Assembly (NCBI RefSeq): GCF_047663525.1
Contig: NC_092601.1
Span: 18,313,501 to 18,377,500 of the forward strand
Source: Anas platyrhynchos
Taxonomy: Eukaryota; Chordata; Aves; Anseriformes; Anatidae
Reading direction: 5' to 3'
DNA length: 64,000 nt
The notes under the pieces are model-generated. The model was not told the DNA's origin. It ran no database searches and saw nothing but the letters and a program-made list of their open reading frames with translations. A program made the position numbers and the translations under genes. This document shows, piece by piece, positions 36,435 to 49,057 of the stretch (its first letter is position 1; each line of letters opens with the position of its first letter).

Positions 36435-37360
36435 ATGGACGAGTGGGACCTGCCGCAGTGGAAGAAGGAGGTGGAGAGCCTCAAGTACCAGCTGGCCTAC
36501 AAGCGGGAGATGTCCTCCAAGACGATACCCGAGTGAGTGGGCATGGCGGGGAGTGACGGTGGGGCTTCCTCCCTCTACCCCCTCCAAATCTCCTCCCTGA
36601 ACGAGCTCAGAAATCGTCCCCCCGCGGTCACCCAAGCCCCAGCTGCTGAAGGCTCCCCAGACCCCCCCACAGGTGCCTGTAACGCCCCGTGCCTGCTCCT
36701 CTCAAGCTGCCCAAGTGGCCAGGACGTGGTGGCAGCTGAGAGACCTCTGGGACTCCCCAGGAGCCCCCCAGCGCTTTGGGCTCAGCCACCACCTTGTGCC
36801 CTGTCCTGTACCTTTCCTGTAATGGGGCGGTGGGTGTGAGGGTGGACACCCAGAGGCTGTAAAGCAAAGCTGGAAATGAAACGTGTAACGTGGTCATGAA
36901 GAGGTATTTCTTCATGGCTCGCACCTCGCTGCTGCCTGCCATGAAGGGGCTCGGGACATCCCCGCGGCCTCTCTCTTACACAGTGAGGGGGGAGAGGAAA
37001 AGGGTGACCCAAGCACGGTTCACAGGGCAGTGCCGAGGCCGGCAGCACACGTCAGCCACAGACACTGGGGACAGGAGGCAGCTGATGAGGTCTCAGCGAG
37101 CTGGGGGCCCCCAGCATGGTGCTCCCACAGCAAAACTTTGCCCCAGGCCCACCATGTGCAGGCCTCGATTCGGTGCGGAGCAAATCCAGAGGGGTTTGTG
37201 CACTGCAGCCCCAAAAACCCGGGCTGTGTAACATCCCCCTGACCCCTCCCGCAGGTTCGTGAAGTGGATCGAGGACGGCATCCCAGAAGATCCCTTCCTG
37301 AACCCGGAGCTGATGAAGAACAACCCCTGGGTGGAGAAGGGGAAGTGCAGCATCCTCTGA
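36435..37360 (+). CDS. GNG13: G-protein subunit gamma-13
   Basis: Two coding exons, 36435-36532 and 37255-37360, give 67 residues, the usual length of this subunit. The protein opens MDEWDLPQWKKEVESLK, has the short coiled-coil helix used to pair with G-beta, the NPWVEKGKCSIL tail and a CaaX box CSIL whose final Leu predicts geranylgeranylation and membrane attachment. Gamma-13 is known to work with G-beta subunits in taste-cell, olfactory and retinal ON-bipolar signalling (established for the family). The start codon sits in a strong Kozak context (GTGCCATGG). The gene converges on CHTF18, whose stop codon lies about 0.6 kb downstream on the other strand. Confidence 0.97.
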
Positions 37361-37776
37361 GGGCCGCGGGCCGCCAGCAGCTGCCGGGCGCCCGGCCTAC
37401 CGCTGAATGTACACTTTTTTATTAGGTAGCTTCCGAATATGACCAACTGAAAAACCCTACCCTCATCTTGTCTTATTATTTTTAGTAGTAGAAGCGTTTC
37501 TTTTTTATACGGGCTGCCTGGGAAAACAGACACGGGGTGGGCAGGGTGGCCGAGAGGCATGGGGCGAAGCAGAGGAGTGAGGGTGTCTCTGGGGCTGGTA
37601 CAGACTGCCACATACCTCTGCCCCACTTCTGTAAACATGACTGATTTTTCAACTTGTAAAGGAAAAAAAAAAACTTTTATAAAACATTTACAATGATTTT
37701 ACTCTTTTGTATCTTGTAGGCTATGCAGTTTTGCAGCACAACAGGCAAAACATGGCAACTAAGGGTTTATAAATGA

Positions 37777-37782
37777 AATAAA
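37777..37782 (+). promoter_or_regulatory. GNG13: GNG13 poly(A) signal
   Basis: AATAAA about 415 bp after the GNG13 stop, at the end of an AT-rich 3' UTR. It lies only about 20 bp from AATAAA words used in the opposite direction by CHTF18. Confidence 0.75.
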
Positions 37783-37801
37783 CAGAGCAATATTGCAAGA
37801 T

Positions 37802-37825
37802 TTTATTAATTTTTTTATTTTATTA
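37802..37825 (-). promoter_or_regulatory. CHTF18: CHTF18 poly(A) signal cluster
   Basis: On the minus strand several overlapping AATAAA words lie about 140-165 bp after the CHTF18 stop codon. Cleavage would fall 10-30 bp beyond, that is inside or at the GNG13 3' UTR end, so the two transcripts probably overlap slightly. Confidence 0.6.
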
Positions 37826-37965
37826 TTTTTTTTAAACAAAACAACTGGTTATTAAAAAAATATCAGCACCATCTGCACACGCTCCATGCAAGGGTGAGAC
37901 AGCTAAAAGCCAGCTTATCCTTTCGCTCCTCTCTCCGGTAGCTCCTGGGTTCCCTCTGGTCCCTG

Positions 37966-40900
37966 CTAGAGCAGGTCCTTGATGTAGAGGTTCCTCCTGA
38001 CGGCATTTGAAACCCCTTCGTTGAATCGGAACCAGACGTCGCTGTTGCCCACGGCCTTTCCCATCTGTCTCTCAATTGAATCTTGCTCAGAGGGCTGAGC
38101 GGCTGCAGGGCAGGGACGGGGGGGGGGAAGATCAGGGGTAAGGAACGTGGAGGAACTCCCCCCCTTTATTCATGAGCCCCACTGATGCTGAGAGGGGAGC
38201 TCACACCATGCACAGGAGTGGTTGCAGGCACACAAGACTCAGCTCCCACAGACACGTGCAGGACCCCAACCCCCTGCTCCCCAGCTCAGTTCATTTCCCG
38301 ATTTCCCCTTCCCACCCCACCAGCATTCCCCAGGGCTGGGGATAGGGCTTAGGGACAGAACACCCCCTTGGGCACCCGTGTGTGTGGGGTCCAAGCACTG
38401 CAAATACAGGGACCCCCGGCAGCACCTGTGGGCACCCCGTCCCCCTGCCACCTACCCGGGGCTGTGGACACCCTCTGCCGCAGAATCGGCCGCCCGAAGA
38501 AGTCGGTCTCAGGCTGTGGAAAACAAACAAGGTGGGGGTCAGCACAGCCCTGCCCGTGCCTGCTCCAACCCCCGGCGCAGGAGCAGGAAGCCACCGAGCA
38601 GGAGCTGAATGCAAATCCCGCAGAAAAGGGCGAGTGGCCTTGGTAAAATGCAAACAACATTCAAAATCAGTAGGAAAAGACAAATGTTAGGGGTTGCTGT
38701 GCTAAACGGGGCTTTGCTGAGGGCTGAAGTCTGAAGTTCAGCCCAGGACAAGGGGTGGTGGCACGGGACCAGGAGAGCCCCATGGTGCCCAGTTGGTCCC
38801 TGGTGCTGCTCCAGCTGCTCCCCACTGACCTCCCCAGCTGCAGCCAGATGGGGTTTGGGCTGAAGGCACTGCCACATCTCCCGTCCCCACAGCTGGGGCC
38901 TTCAGGGGATGTGCTGCAGGCTCCCCCTCCCCAGGCACTGATGTCCCCAGGTGCAGGGAACAGAGTGGCCGTGGGGGTTTCATGGCCAGATGGCTGCAGC
39001 AGGAACACCCCAGGGACACATCGCAGAGCCCACTGATGGGTAAAGGCCCCTCCGACCTTACTGCTGATAACTGTCCCCCCCCCGCTCACCTTGTCCTCCA
39101 CCGCTGCCCTCCTCACGATGTGCTCCAGGCGCTGCTGGTGGTTTTGGGGCGCTGCCGGCCCCGTGTCCCTGCTCTCTGCCGGCTCATCGGGGCCTCTTGC
39201 TGGCTCCTGTTGGGGAGAATACCCCTGAGCACATCCCCTCGGGGCTGCTCCTGGGTGTCCAGACCAGGGAGAAATCCCCCAGCTGAGGACCTCTGCCTTT
39301 CTCCAACACACAAACACCTGAGTGTTCCCATCTGGGAAACACAGGAGGATTTTGTGGGTTTTGTTACAGATATAGTCATCTTCAGGCTGTAGTCTGGGGT
39401 CTATTTGCTGCCTATTTGGATAACAATACTTTGTTAGACATGTTTTTCACCATGTTGTCTCCCAGCAGCAGCTCCAGATTAGCCCAAGGCAGCGCTTTGG
39501 GCACGCTGTGTGCGCTGCCTCTTTGCCTGGGACTTTGTGGTTGGCACTGCATAAACAAGAAGCCTCCAGAGATGTTTTTACACCATCTCCCTGCCACAAG
39601 TATCCCCTGAGGAACTGCCTCTGCTGCAAGGAGGGGCTCCCAGGGACCAATTATCCCCCTGGCACCACGGCAAGGCAGTCAGCAGTTACACAACCCCCAC
39701 CAGGGCTGTTTCTCAGCCTCCACATTTGCCCACTTCCACCTCCTCCTGCCTTATGCCCACTGCTCCGGGCAGCAGAGGGTTTTGGCAGTGGGCTCTGCTC
39801 CTCCCGGGGTGCTCTGGCATCCTTGGGAGGATCAAAGTGAAGCAACAGGATCATCCAGATAGGAAAGAGCAGGTTGGCTCCTTCACTGATGTGTATAAGT
39901 CACAGCCAGGTCAACTAAAATTCCCATCCCTAGCTAGGTTACGGGTTTAAAGCTCATACTTAGAGTATTTCCAGAATTCATGCAAAAAGATGAGCTGTTT
40001 GGGCTTGGATGTGCTGCCCCGTGCCTGCTGTCAGCCCAAGGCAGATGTGCAGGGGCAGGGGGGGGCAGGCTGTGGGGACCCAGGGGGTTAATCCTGGATT
40101 TCCAGAGGCAGAGCAAAAGCCACCAGCGTGCTCGTGCCTCTGCTGCCATCAGCAGGCAGAGGCGGCTGGTAGGGGCAGGGATGGTGGGCAGGGGCATTTT
40201 GTAACCCCATACACTGGGCAGGGGGACACAGACAAGACGTCCTCCTAGACCCTCTCCAACTGCAGTCGGGCCCCCTAACAGGGTCTGTGCATGCACTGAC
40301 AACCACTTGCTGCTTTGGGAAGACCCCGTCCCCACACCAACCCTAAGGACTTCATTTATCCCCATCGCCCAGCTGCACCCCAGGTGATGGACCCGCCACT
40401 ATGGCCCCCTGAAAGCCCACCCACCCCTGCTCTCCCCCTCCGTACCTCGCTGAGGTTTCGTGCCTGCAGCAGAGCCTCCATCCTCCTCATCTTTTCCAGC
40501 TCGATCTCCCTGGCGATGAGCTGCTTGGCCTGGTAGGTCAGCTGCTTGCGAGCCGGCAGGTCTGGGAACCGGCAGACATCCTCCACGTTCCTTCAGCAGC
40601 AGCAGCCAGGTGCACGGGGGCAAGGAGGAGAGAAAATCAATCCATCACCATGCACGGTGAGACCTGCAGCACTGCCAGCCCTGTCCCCTTTCTGTCCCAC
40701 CCCGGGGCATGTTCCCCACCGCTGCCCTCCCAGCGGGTGCTGGCAGCGTTAGAAGATGCCCAGGTGGTGCTGGATGTACAGCCCCAGGCTGCCCTGGGAC
40801 AGCGCAGCTGAGTGACAATCCCCGGGAGATTACACGCTTCTTAATCTTGGTTTGAGTGCAAGAACAGGAAATTACACAGGTTTGTGAAAAACAGGCTGCC

Positions 40901-43900
40901 CTGAAAAAGCCCAAGCCACAGGGTCGCAGCTGAGGCACAGGCGGCAGCGGGGCCCTTGCCACAAAGCAGGGGGGCCTCAGGGAGCCCCCCCAGGGGATGC
41001 AACCGTGAGCAGGCATTTGGGCAAACCACAGCAGCTGGGCTCTGAACAGGGCTGGCACGCCAGTTAAGGCTTTTTCAGCACAGTTGAAGCCCAGCCCGAG
41101 CACCGAGCAGCCGTCTGGTTTCCTTCGTCTGCCGTTTAGACCGTTCTGTGCTTTATTCACATTCAGTATTGTTTCCCTTCAAATAATGGGAACGCACTCG
41201 CATGTCAGATGGATTTGCAGCTGTTTAGAAGGCAGCTGTCAAATCTACTGTTTAAAAAGTCGTTTTTCTTCCTGTGTTTCCTCACACAGTCCCTCAGCTG
41301 CCTTTAAAGAGCAGCAGCAGTGACAAGGCAGCACCAGAACAGGCTGCTGCAGGAAAAGCAAAGAGTGCAGACACCGAGCTTCCCTGTAACACCCAGCACC
41401 TGTCCTTCCAGGTACTGCCGTCTCCAAAACCACTCTGGCTGTACATTGCAAGAGAAAACAGCTCGTGACGGCTCAGAGAAAACAAAAGGTTTTGCTGTTA
41501 AAACAGCTCTGTTTGCCAGATGCACTGGGATGGTTTTTAGGGGTGCCAGCAGGACACGGCACCTCCCTGCAGCACCAGGCATTGCTGCAGCAGGGGCTGG
41601 GGACAGCTCAGACCTCAGAAGCAGAGCAGAGCACACCAGGTGCTGCTCCACACTGCTCCAGCACCCTGCCGGTGGCTTTTCGGAGCAGCTGGGCTCGGGG
41701 GGCAGGAGAGCGATGCCTCGCCACAACCCGAGCAGGTCCCCCAGGCATTTCCATGGAAAAAAAATAAAATGCTTCGCTGTAATTAGATACAGTGGCTTGA
41801 TTTAACAGAGGCTAATTTCTGTAATTAACTTTGTACCAGGAAGACATTAGCTTTGCTCCTAGCTCTGCTCGGGTCTGTATTATTTCACCAAAGCCTCGGG
41901 AGCATTTACAGCTCAGAAGATCCCTAAAGCACAGCCAAGACTCAGGTCCAGGAATGGCATGCTACTGATACACCAGCTCATCAGATAAAACCGGGACAGT
42001 GCACTCATTTTCTCATCCCGGTACAGCACCCACGAGCTCCTGCCTGGCAGAAAGAGGACCGGGCAGAGGAACAGCAGCCCCTCGAGACTTACGGGTCAAG
42101 CTTGTAGACGTACTGGCCCTCGGGCAGGCGCTCCTGGTGGTAGGTGAGGTTGTAGGCCAGCATGGTGCTGATGAGGTCGGCGAGCTGCTGCTTCTCCTTG
42201 AGGCTGTAGAGCTGCGTGTTCACCTGGGGAGGACAGCGGGGCCCACCGGGGAGGTGAGCAAGGGGAAAGCACAACTTGAGATATCTAGAGCAGCTTCTCA
42301 ACACAAAAATAACCCAAAGCAGGCTTCTTGTCTCAAGATGAGAACAGATCGCAAATGCCCATGAGGATACGACTAGGGAGGAGAAAAGTTTGGTCTCCTA
42401 TTAGGGACACCCTGTGCTTCAGGGCAGGGGAGCCTCCTGCATCAGCCCCAAGGGTGAATGTGCCAAAGGAGCAGGAGAACCAGAACCAGGCCTCCAAAAT
42501 CCTCACTTGTGCCAAGCCCCCAGCCCCAGCTCCAGGAGGTGCACCCACAGCCAGGTGTCTGAGTGCCACCTCCCCTCTGACTTCTGCATCGGGTGCAATT
42601 CCAAACCAACCCTGAACTGGGGACGTAGAGGTCTGGGACATCAGCTCAGCCCACGCCAGGGCAGGGCAGCACAGGGGACATGTCCCAGTCCCCCTGGGAG
42701 CCTCTCAGGGAGGGGACGCAGCACCCAGGACCCTGCCACCAGGACCAGAGCAGCCAGAAGGGAACATTGGGCACTCACCGGCCGGAGCTTCGGGGTGAGG
42801 ATGTCCAGCAGCAGGCAGAGCACCTCCAAGACGAGGGACTGCTGCCCGGTGCGGCTGCGAGCGCTGGGCGTTATCCCCGAGACCATGGACACGATGAGGT
42901 TCTGCATGTGGTTCTGCTTGGCCAGGGCCTGGGGGAAGACAGGGCCAGGACAGTTCAGCCCCAGCCACGAGCGCAGGCGTCCCCAGGAGCAATGGGGCCA
43001 GAGCCCATGGCCACTGTGTCCTCCCAGGGCTTGCCTCGTGCTGGCTGCTGGGATAAGCGAGCCGGGGGATGCTGGTGGCTGCGAAGAGCAGGTGGAAAGC
43101 CACGGGCAGGAAGGGCAGGTAGCGCATCAGCTGGAAGCTCTGCCCGTGCAGCACGGCCCTGCCCAGCATGTCGGAGAAGCCCAGCCACTCCAGGGCCAAG
43201 CACACCGAGCTCAGACTGGAGTCCCGCAGCTTCATGTTCAGGAAGTTGTCGTACAGACCCTGCAGGGTTAAAGACAGGCAGTGGTCCCATCTCAGGATTT
43301 TAAGCACCCCCCCGAGCTCGGCTCCAGCACCGCACTGCAGCCTGGCACTGAAAGGAGCACGGACAGGAGCTCACAGCCCTGGCTCTCCCCTCCCGGCTGC
43401 TCTACCTGGGCGAGCTTCTCCTGCTCCCCCGAGGAGCTGGCGAGGTGCAGGACGCGGTGGAAGCGGTGGGAGGAGGCGTTGAGGCCGGCCTTCACACCAA
43501 GGTGGGACAGGTCGTCCTCGTCCGCCAGCAGCTGGTTTGGCAGCGTGGGGTCCATCCCGATCCTGTGCCTGCGGACAGCAGCAAGGACAGGGCTCGGGGG
43601 GCCTGGGCCACGCACAGAAAGCGCAGTGCTGGGTGGACCAGCAAGGAGGATTTGGACCCTTTTAAACCAGACTGAAGGCAACGCCAACATCAAATTAACG
43701 GGCATTAAAAAGAGCATCTAGAGTACCCAGATTTTCTGAAACTAAGCCCGGTCTCCAGCATGGTTCGGGTTTCTCCACTGCAGGCAGGGCCCACGAAGCA
43801 GCATGTGCCAGACAGACCTACCAAATTCCCCGTTTACCTTTGAACCCGCGGGAGCTGGAAGATCTCTTGCCAGATGGAGAAGAGCCCCTTGTTTTGGTCC

Positions 43901-46900
43901 TTCAAGCCGATCTTCATCGTCTGCACCATCTGCACGTTCAGCTCCTTCTGGCCTCGGCCGTGCAGGAACTGCAACACAAGCAGGGGGCTGCGCAGGGGGG
44001 AGAGGGGCAACGGGAGGAGAAAGGGGGTGCCAGCCACAGCTCTGCGGTGCTGGGAACAGCCCGACACAAAGACACCTCGTTCTCCCTCACACTGTAGCAG
44101 AATCGAGGTTAAAAATAACACCAGGGACAGGACTGACACTTTAGGGACCTGCCTGGAACACAATCTTTCCCTTAATCCCCACCTGAATCCAGAGCAAGGT
44201 CAAGCAAAGCAGCAAGCCTTCACCCCCCCGGGACCTTCCCGGTGCTACAAATACCTGCAAGGTGTTTATGCACGAGCGGATGTCGTTCTCTGTCTTCTCA
44301 CAGAGTGTCAGCAGTGCTCCTGTGTCCGCCCTCATGCCCTGCAGGAGGGCGATCTGCAGGGGAGGGAGGTGAGAGGGGTCCCGGCCACGCAGCCACCGCG
44401 CGGGGACAGGAGCCCGGGGCCGTGCACACCTCGCCGAGCCGCTGGGCCAGCCGGGACGGGGCTGTGCGGGGGAAGCTGAGCAGGAAAGCTTGCTGCCGCA
44501 GCGGTCTGAGGGCAGGGACGAACCTGGAAAAAAGAAGCAGAGGGTGTCCAAGGGTGTCTGAGCCACCCCAGCAGAAGAAATCCAGCCATTAACGTGACCC
44601 CCCGAAGAAACACGGTTTAAAGCGCTGCATGTGGTTGCATGCACCAACCCTACCGTTCTGTTCAGCCTTGAGAAGAGAAGGCTGAGGGGATCACATCAAT
44701 GCTTACAAATATCTTAAGTGTGGGAGGCAGAGGGATTTGGCCAACCTCTTTTCAGTGGTTTGTGGGGACAACGGCCACAAAATGGAGCACGGGAAGTTCC
44801 GCAGCAACATGCGAAAGAATTTCTTCACGGTGAGGGTGATGGAGCGCTGGGACAGGCTGCCCAGGGAGGCTGTGGGGTCTCCTCTGGAGATATTTTAAAG
44901 CCTGTCTGGACGCCTCCCTGGGCAGCCTGCTCTAGGGAACCTGATTTGGCAGGGGGGTTGGACCCGATGATCTCTGGAGATCCCTTCCAACCCCTCCAGT
45001 TCTGTGATTCTGTGCACATCCACACCCAGCCGAAACTCACACCAGCACCCATCACCTCGTTCACGGCAGGGGTTTCAGTTCCCCAACCGTCCCCTTTCCC
45101 ACCCCGAGGACGAGCAGCACTCACTGGTCGTTGCAGATGCAGACGATGGGCCTCAGCAGCAGACCGCCCTCGCGCCGCCTCCGCCGGCCCGGCGCCGCCT
45201 CGCCCTCTGCCTCCTTGCTGTTGATGATGTTCAGCAGCACGCTGATGGATGCCTTGGGGAAAATTAAGGCACAAAAGGGAACGAAAGCTTGCCGTTTACA
45301 GCAAGAAACAGGTAATAAAATAGAGCAGAGGCTAAGAATTAAGCAAAAAGTGGCCAGATCCAGGTTGGGCAGCGGCGAGGGCTTACGGTGGGCGCGCCGT
45401 CTATCTCATCGATGATCAGGCAGTTGGGCTTCTCGTCGGCGCCCAGCACTGACTTCATCTGGGTGGCAGCTTCAATGCGGGTCTTGAAAACCTCCGGGCT
45501 GCGGTCGTCACTGCAGGAGAAGGCCATGGGAGGAGGCTCAGTGCGGCACCACCACCAGCGGCTTTTGGGGCCGGGCAGAGGCGAGGCTCACCTGGCGTTC
45601 ATCTCCACCACGTTGTACCCCGCGTGCTTCGCGATGACGTGGGCCAGCGTGGTCTTCCCCAGGCCGGGTGGGCCACAAAGCAGGGCCACCTGTGGCACAG
45701 AGGGGACATTCAGCCCCTGCAAGCCCCTGTGCTGGCACCTGGAGGGGCACTGGGAGCAGGGAAAGTCACTGGGGAAGGGGAATGTAACAGGAGCTCCTGG
45801 AGACAACAGTCACCCATGGTTAGCAACTGGACCTCTCATGCATTTTGTAAATTTATAGGATGATAGAAAATGGAGAATAAAACCCCTTTCAGAATCACAC
45901 TCCCAAAAAACAGCTTTTACACTTTTAGCATCTAATTTTTGTTTCCCTACTTTTTACATCCTTTCACTGGATATGTTGAAGCTGGTAAAACAGCCTGGGT
46001 AGTTATCTCCGTTCCTTTTACTGTTTCAGCACCATTGCTCTCTTCCAGAGGCAGAAACTTGCTCAAAGACATGACACGTTAGCCCCCCACGAATGAAGTC
46101 CAGACCAACCTCTGATAAAAAGGGCACTTCTTTCCCCAACCAGCCCATTTAATTTGGCTGGAGAAAGTCTCTTCAAACCTGCTCCCCTCTACTTGTTATC
46201 ACATTACTTAAGCTGAAACAGCACAAGAAATTAGAAAAATATATATTTCTAAATGAGTAACAAGGAATCCATTTTTTTCCCAGATCTGCACTGGAAAAGA
46301 AGAGAAAATGAAGACCCTGCTGCTCACCAGGGTGGTGGGGTTAGGAAAGGAGGCTCACCACAGCCACGTCCTGTCCTGCTCACCTTGTATTTGGGTCTCT
46401 TGTGCTGGTCCAACTCAGCCTCCAGAATCTCCTCCGTGAGCTGGGCTTTCGTCTTCCACTTATTCTGCTGCTCCTTGGACTGTCGGAACGGGGGATGAGC
46501 CTCAGCGCTGGGCTTTGCCTTCTTCATGGGTTTCTCCCTCCCGAACACCACCGTGTCCCAGAGCTTGAGCCACTTCAGGAGGCACCGATTTGTGTACTGG
46601 TGGCAGACAAGAGCAAGCAGTCAGAGTGGGATCTGAGGAGCGCCCAGTAAGGACAGACACAGGGCTCCCCTTCATGGCTTAACACCTGTGTTGTGAGCTT
46701 CTTGTGAAGCAAACCCAACAACCCACAGCATTAAAGAAGAGCTATGAGTGATAACCCCCCGGAACCCCACTTATCCTAGGAGCTCACATCATCACTGAGC
46801 AGCTCCATGTAGCGCCGGGGAGTGAACTTGTCCACCCAGAGGCAGTGCAGTGAGGACTCCTCCTTATCCGCTGCCTCCGCTGCCTCCTGAGGCTCCGTGG

Positions 46901-48671
46901 TGTTGGTGTCATCACAGGTCTCAAGGCAACTGCGAGGAAGGATTAACACATCCCAGACCACGCAGGGAGCCAGGACAGGGCTGGGAACTAAACCCAGACT
47001 TCCCAGGCTGAGGATGCTGGGGGCAGGCTCATCTCCCCCACACACCCAAACCCACCAGAGCCTCGAAGGAGCCACGTCTGAGCGCAGCAGGCCAGGAGCT
47101 GCCCACACCTCACCTGTTTATTATCTCTGTTAAATGCTGCGACATCTCCAGAGCGCGCCTGCGACGCTTGGGGACAAACGGGGCGAGAGGTGGGGGTCAG
47201 AGACAGGCTGCTAACGGGGCAGCAGGGGGCAAAGGCTGGCAGGGCAGGAAGGTGAGGTACCTCTTCGTTCACTTGTTCCTTCAGGTAGGAGAAGGGGACC
47301 CCCAGCAAGTGGAGCGGCCGGCGTGCGTTCCAGCCCAAGGAGTCGGGGAGCTGTGAGAAGCAGAGGGCACGGTGATGCTCACGGTGATGCTCACGGTGAT
47401 GCTCACAGTGATGCTCAGCACGGGTGCTTTGTGCTTCATCAAAGCTCTGCTCCTGAGCCAAACGGAGGTCGCAGAAAGCAGCTGAGCTGAGGACGCCCGG
47501 CCTCCAGACCCCCCTCACCTCCACTCCTGTCCTGGAGGGATCTTCCCTCACAGCCATGAAGACCCTGGTGCCTTCGCTGGACGTCACGTTGATGTAGTCC
47601 TCCAGGATGGGCGGCCGCCTGAGGACCCGCTTTGGGTTCTTGTGGGAGGGCGGCGTGGTCTGCAGGGGGGCCATGCCGCTCACCTCCAGGCGCTCCGAGC
47701 TGGACAAGAGGCTCCGTTAGTGAGGGGTGAGACAAGGAGCGCTCAGAGCCCACCCAAGGGCAGGTCTGAAAGGCTCTCTGAGCAAAACACGGTGACAGAG
47801 GGGCAGCGATGAAGCTTCCAGGGGACCCAGCCAACCTGGCAGCCTGGGGAGCTCCCGGCACCTCCAGGCCAGGCATGAACGCGGCAGCGTCCTGCAGGAC
47901 ATCGGGAGCCCACTCATCGTCCGTGCCGAAGTTCAGCTTCTTCACGGCTTCCAGCCGCTGCCGCTTCGGCTTAGGAGCTGGGTGAGATGGAGGCAGGAGA
48001 AAGCTGAGAGATGTGGCATGGACTAAAGCCCACCAGAGCAGGCTCGGGTGCAGCGGAGCCCCGCAGAGCCCCCAGCACACCCCAAAAACCAGCACGGGCT
48101 CAGTGAAACCTACTGAGGGTCACGGGAGGCTCCGGGGCTGGGGAGAGCTGCGGGGACCCACGCAGGGCGCACTCCTGGCTTCTTTTCCTGGGGTTCCCCC
48201 CCCCGGCTGGCTCCGTCTCCTCCAGCGGCTGCCTCCTGCTCCGGAACTGGGAGATTTTGGGGCCGGCAGGCGGGGACGGGTAATCTGCGGGGCAGCGCGG
48301 AACGGGGCGGCTGGGGGCTGGCGGCCACCAGCGGGGCCACCCGGAGCTGGGGGCCCAGCCCCACGTCTGGGAGGCTCCGGGGATGGCAGCACATCTCCGG
48401 CACGGCCAGAAGGAGCCTCCCGGGCTCCGGTTCGTGCCCGCTGCCCCCTGACCCCGCCGCCAGGAGCCCGGCCCCGCAGCCGCAGCCCCCCGGAGCCGCT
48501 CCCCGCTCCCCGCCGCTCTCCACCCGGGCACCGCGCGGCCCCGGCGCCGGCACCTTCCAGCTCGGCCAGCACCTCCAGCTCGGCGGAGAAGCGCTCGTAG
48601 AAATCGTCCCCGGATCCGTCCCCGGGGCTGTCCCCGAGCCCCTCCATGGGGTCCTCCAAGGGGCCCTCCAT
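37966..48671 (-). CDS. CHTF18: Chromosome transmission fidelity factor 18 (CTF18-RFC clamp-loader large subunit)
   Basis: Twenty-two coding exons in minus-strand order: 48671-48554, 48284-48114, 47977-47836, 47699-47519, 47350-47261, 47166-47114, 46929-46788, 46596-46384, 45689-45592, 45510-45387, 45252-45125, 44523-44430, 44353-44255, 43968-43838, 43568-43406, 43259-43035, 42928-42779, 42223-42093, 40590-40446, 39206-39090, 38513-38456, 38102-37966. They encode 969 residues; the human protein is about 975. The AAA+ core has Walker [10 protein letters not shown] (376-384), Walker B LIIDE (434-438) and a sensor-1 segment CICNDQ. The N-terminus [18 protein letters not shown] and the C-terminus [18 protein letters not shown] match the family; that C-terminal part binds CTF8/DCC1 in the known complex. 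Role (family knowledge): with RFC2-5 it loads PCNA for leading-strand synthesis, cohesion and checkpoint signalling in the nucleus. One intron uses a GC donor (43,034-43,033). Confidence 0.98.
44658..45015 (+). mobile_element. CR1 LINE 3' end in a CHTF18 intron, antisense to the gene
   Basis: It starts with the typical CTGTTCAGCC-TGAGAAGAGAAGG motif and runs through the AATTTCTTCAC, GGCTGCCCAGGGAGGC and GGTTGGACCCGATGATC blocks to a terminal GATTCTGTG repeat. It is a 5'-truncated, non-coding 3' segment of about 360 bp inside the intron between CHTF18 exons at 45,125 and 44,523, transcribed opposite to the host gene. The well-preserved consensus words suggest a moderately young copy. Confidence 0.92.
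47371..47418. repeat. 12-bp tandem repeat, four units
   Basis: Units of GGTGATGCTCAC, three perfect and one with two changes, in the CHTF18 intron ending 20 bp before the 3' splice site at 47,351. It may vary in copy number. Confidence 0.95.
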
Positions 48672-49057
48672 GGCCCCACCGCGCTGCCCGCCCCGAGCTT
48701 CCTCCCGCCGCGCCGCTCACCGGCACGGCCGCTGATTGGCTGCGCCGCGCCCCTCGGCCACAGGAGGAAGCTCTGATTGGCTGCGCCCCGCGGTGAGGCT
48801 GGAGGAGGAGGCGCTGATTGGTCCCGGCGCGATCCGCGCTCGGCGCCGAGGTGACGCGCTGCGGCCGCTCCGCCCGGCCGGGCCGGGCCGCGCCGCAGGT
48901 GGGCCGGGAGGGGGCCGCGAGCGGGGCCGGGGCCGCGGGGAGCCGCGGGACCCCCGGGACCCCCCTCCCCGGGCCGGGCGTGCGTGCGGGGCTGCGGCGG
49001 GTGAACGGCCTCGGGGCCGGCTCCCTGCCCCGCTGCTGTCCCCGCAGGGCGCTCGCC
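48672..49057. promoter_or_regulatory. Divergent CpG-island promoter of CHTF18 and RPUSD1
   Basis: The two start codons face away from each other across 386 bp of very CpG-rich, TATA-less DNA. Three inverted CCAAT boxes (ATTGG at 48,735, 48,776 and 48,817) lie exactly 41 bp apart; the first two share the longer word CTGATTGGCTGCGCC. Such boxes bind NF-Y in many housekeeping divergent promoters (established). Bidirectional use is inferred from the arrangement, which matches the head-to-head pair in mammals. Confidence 0.85.
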
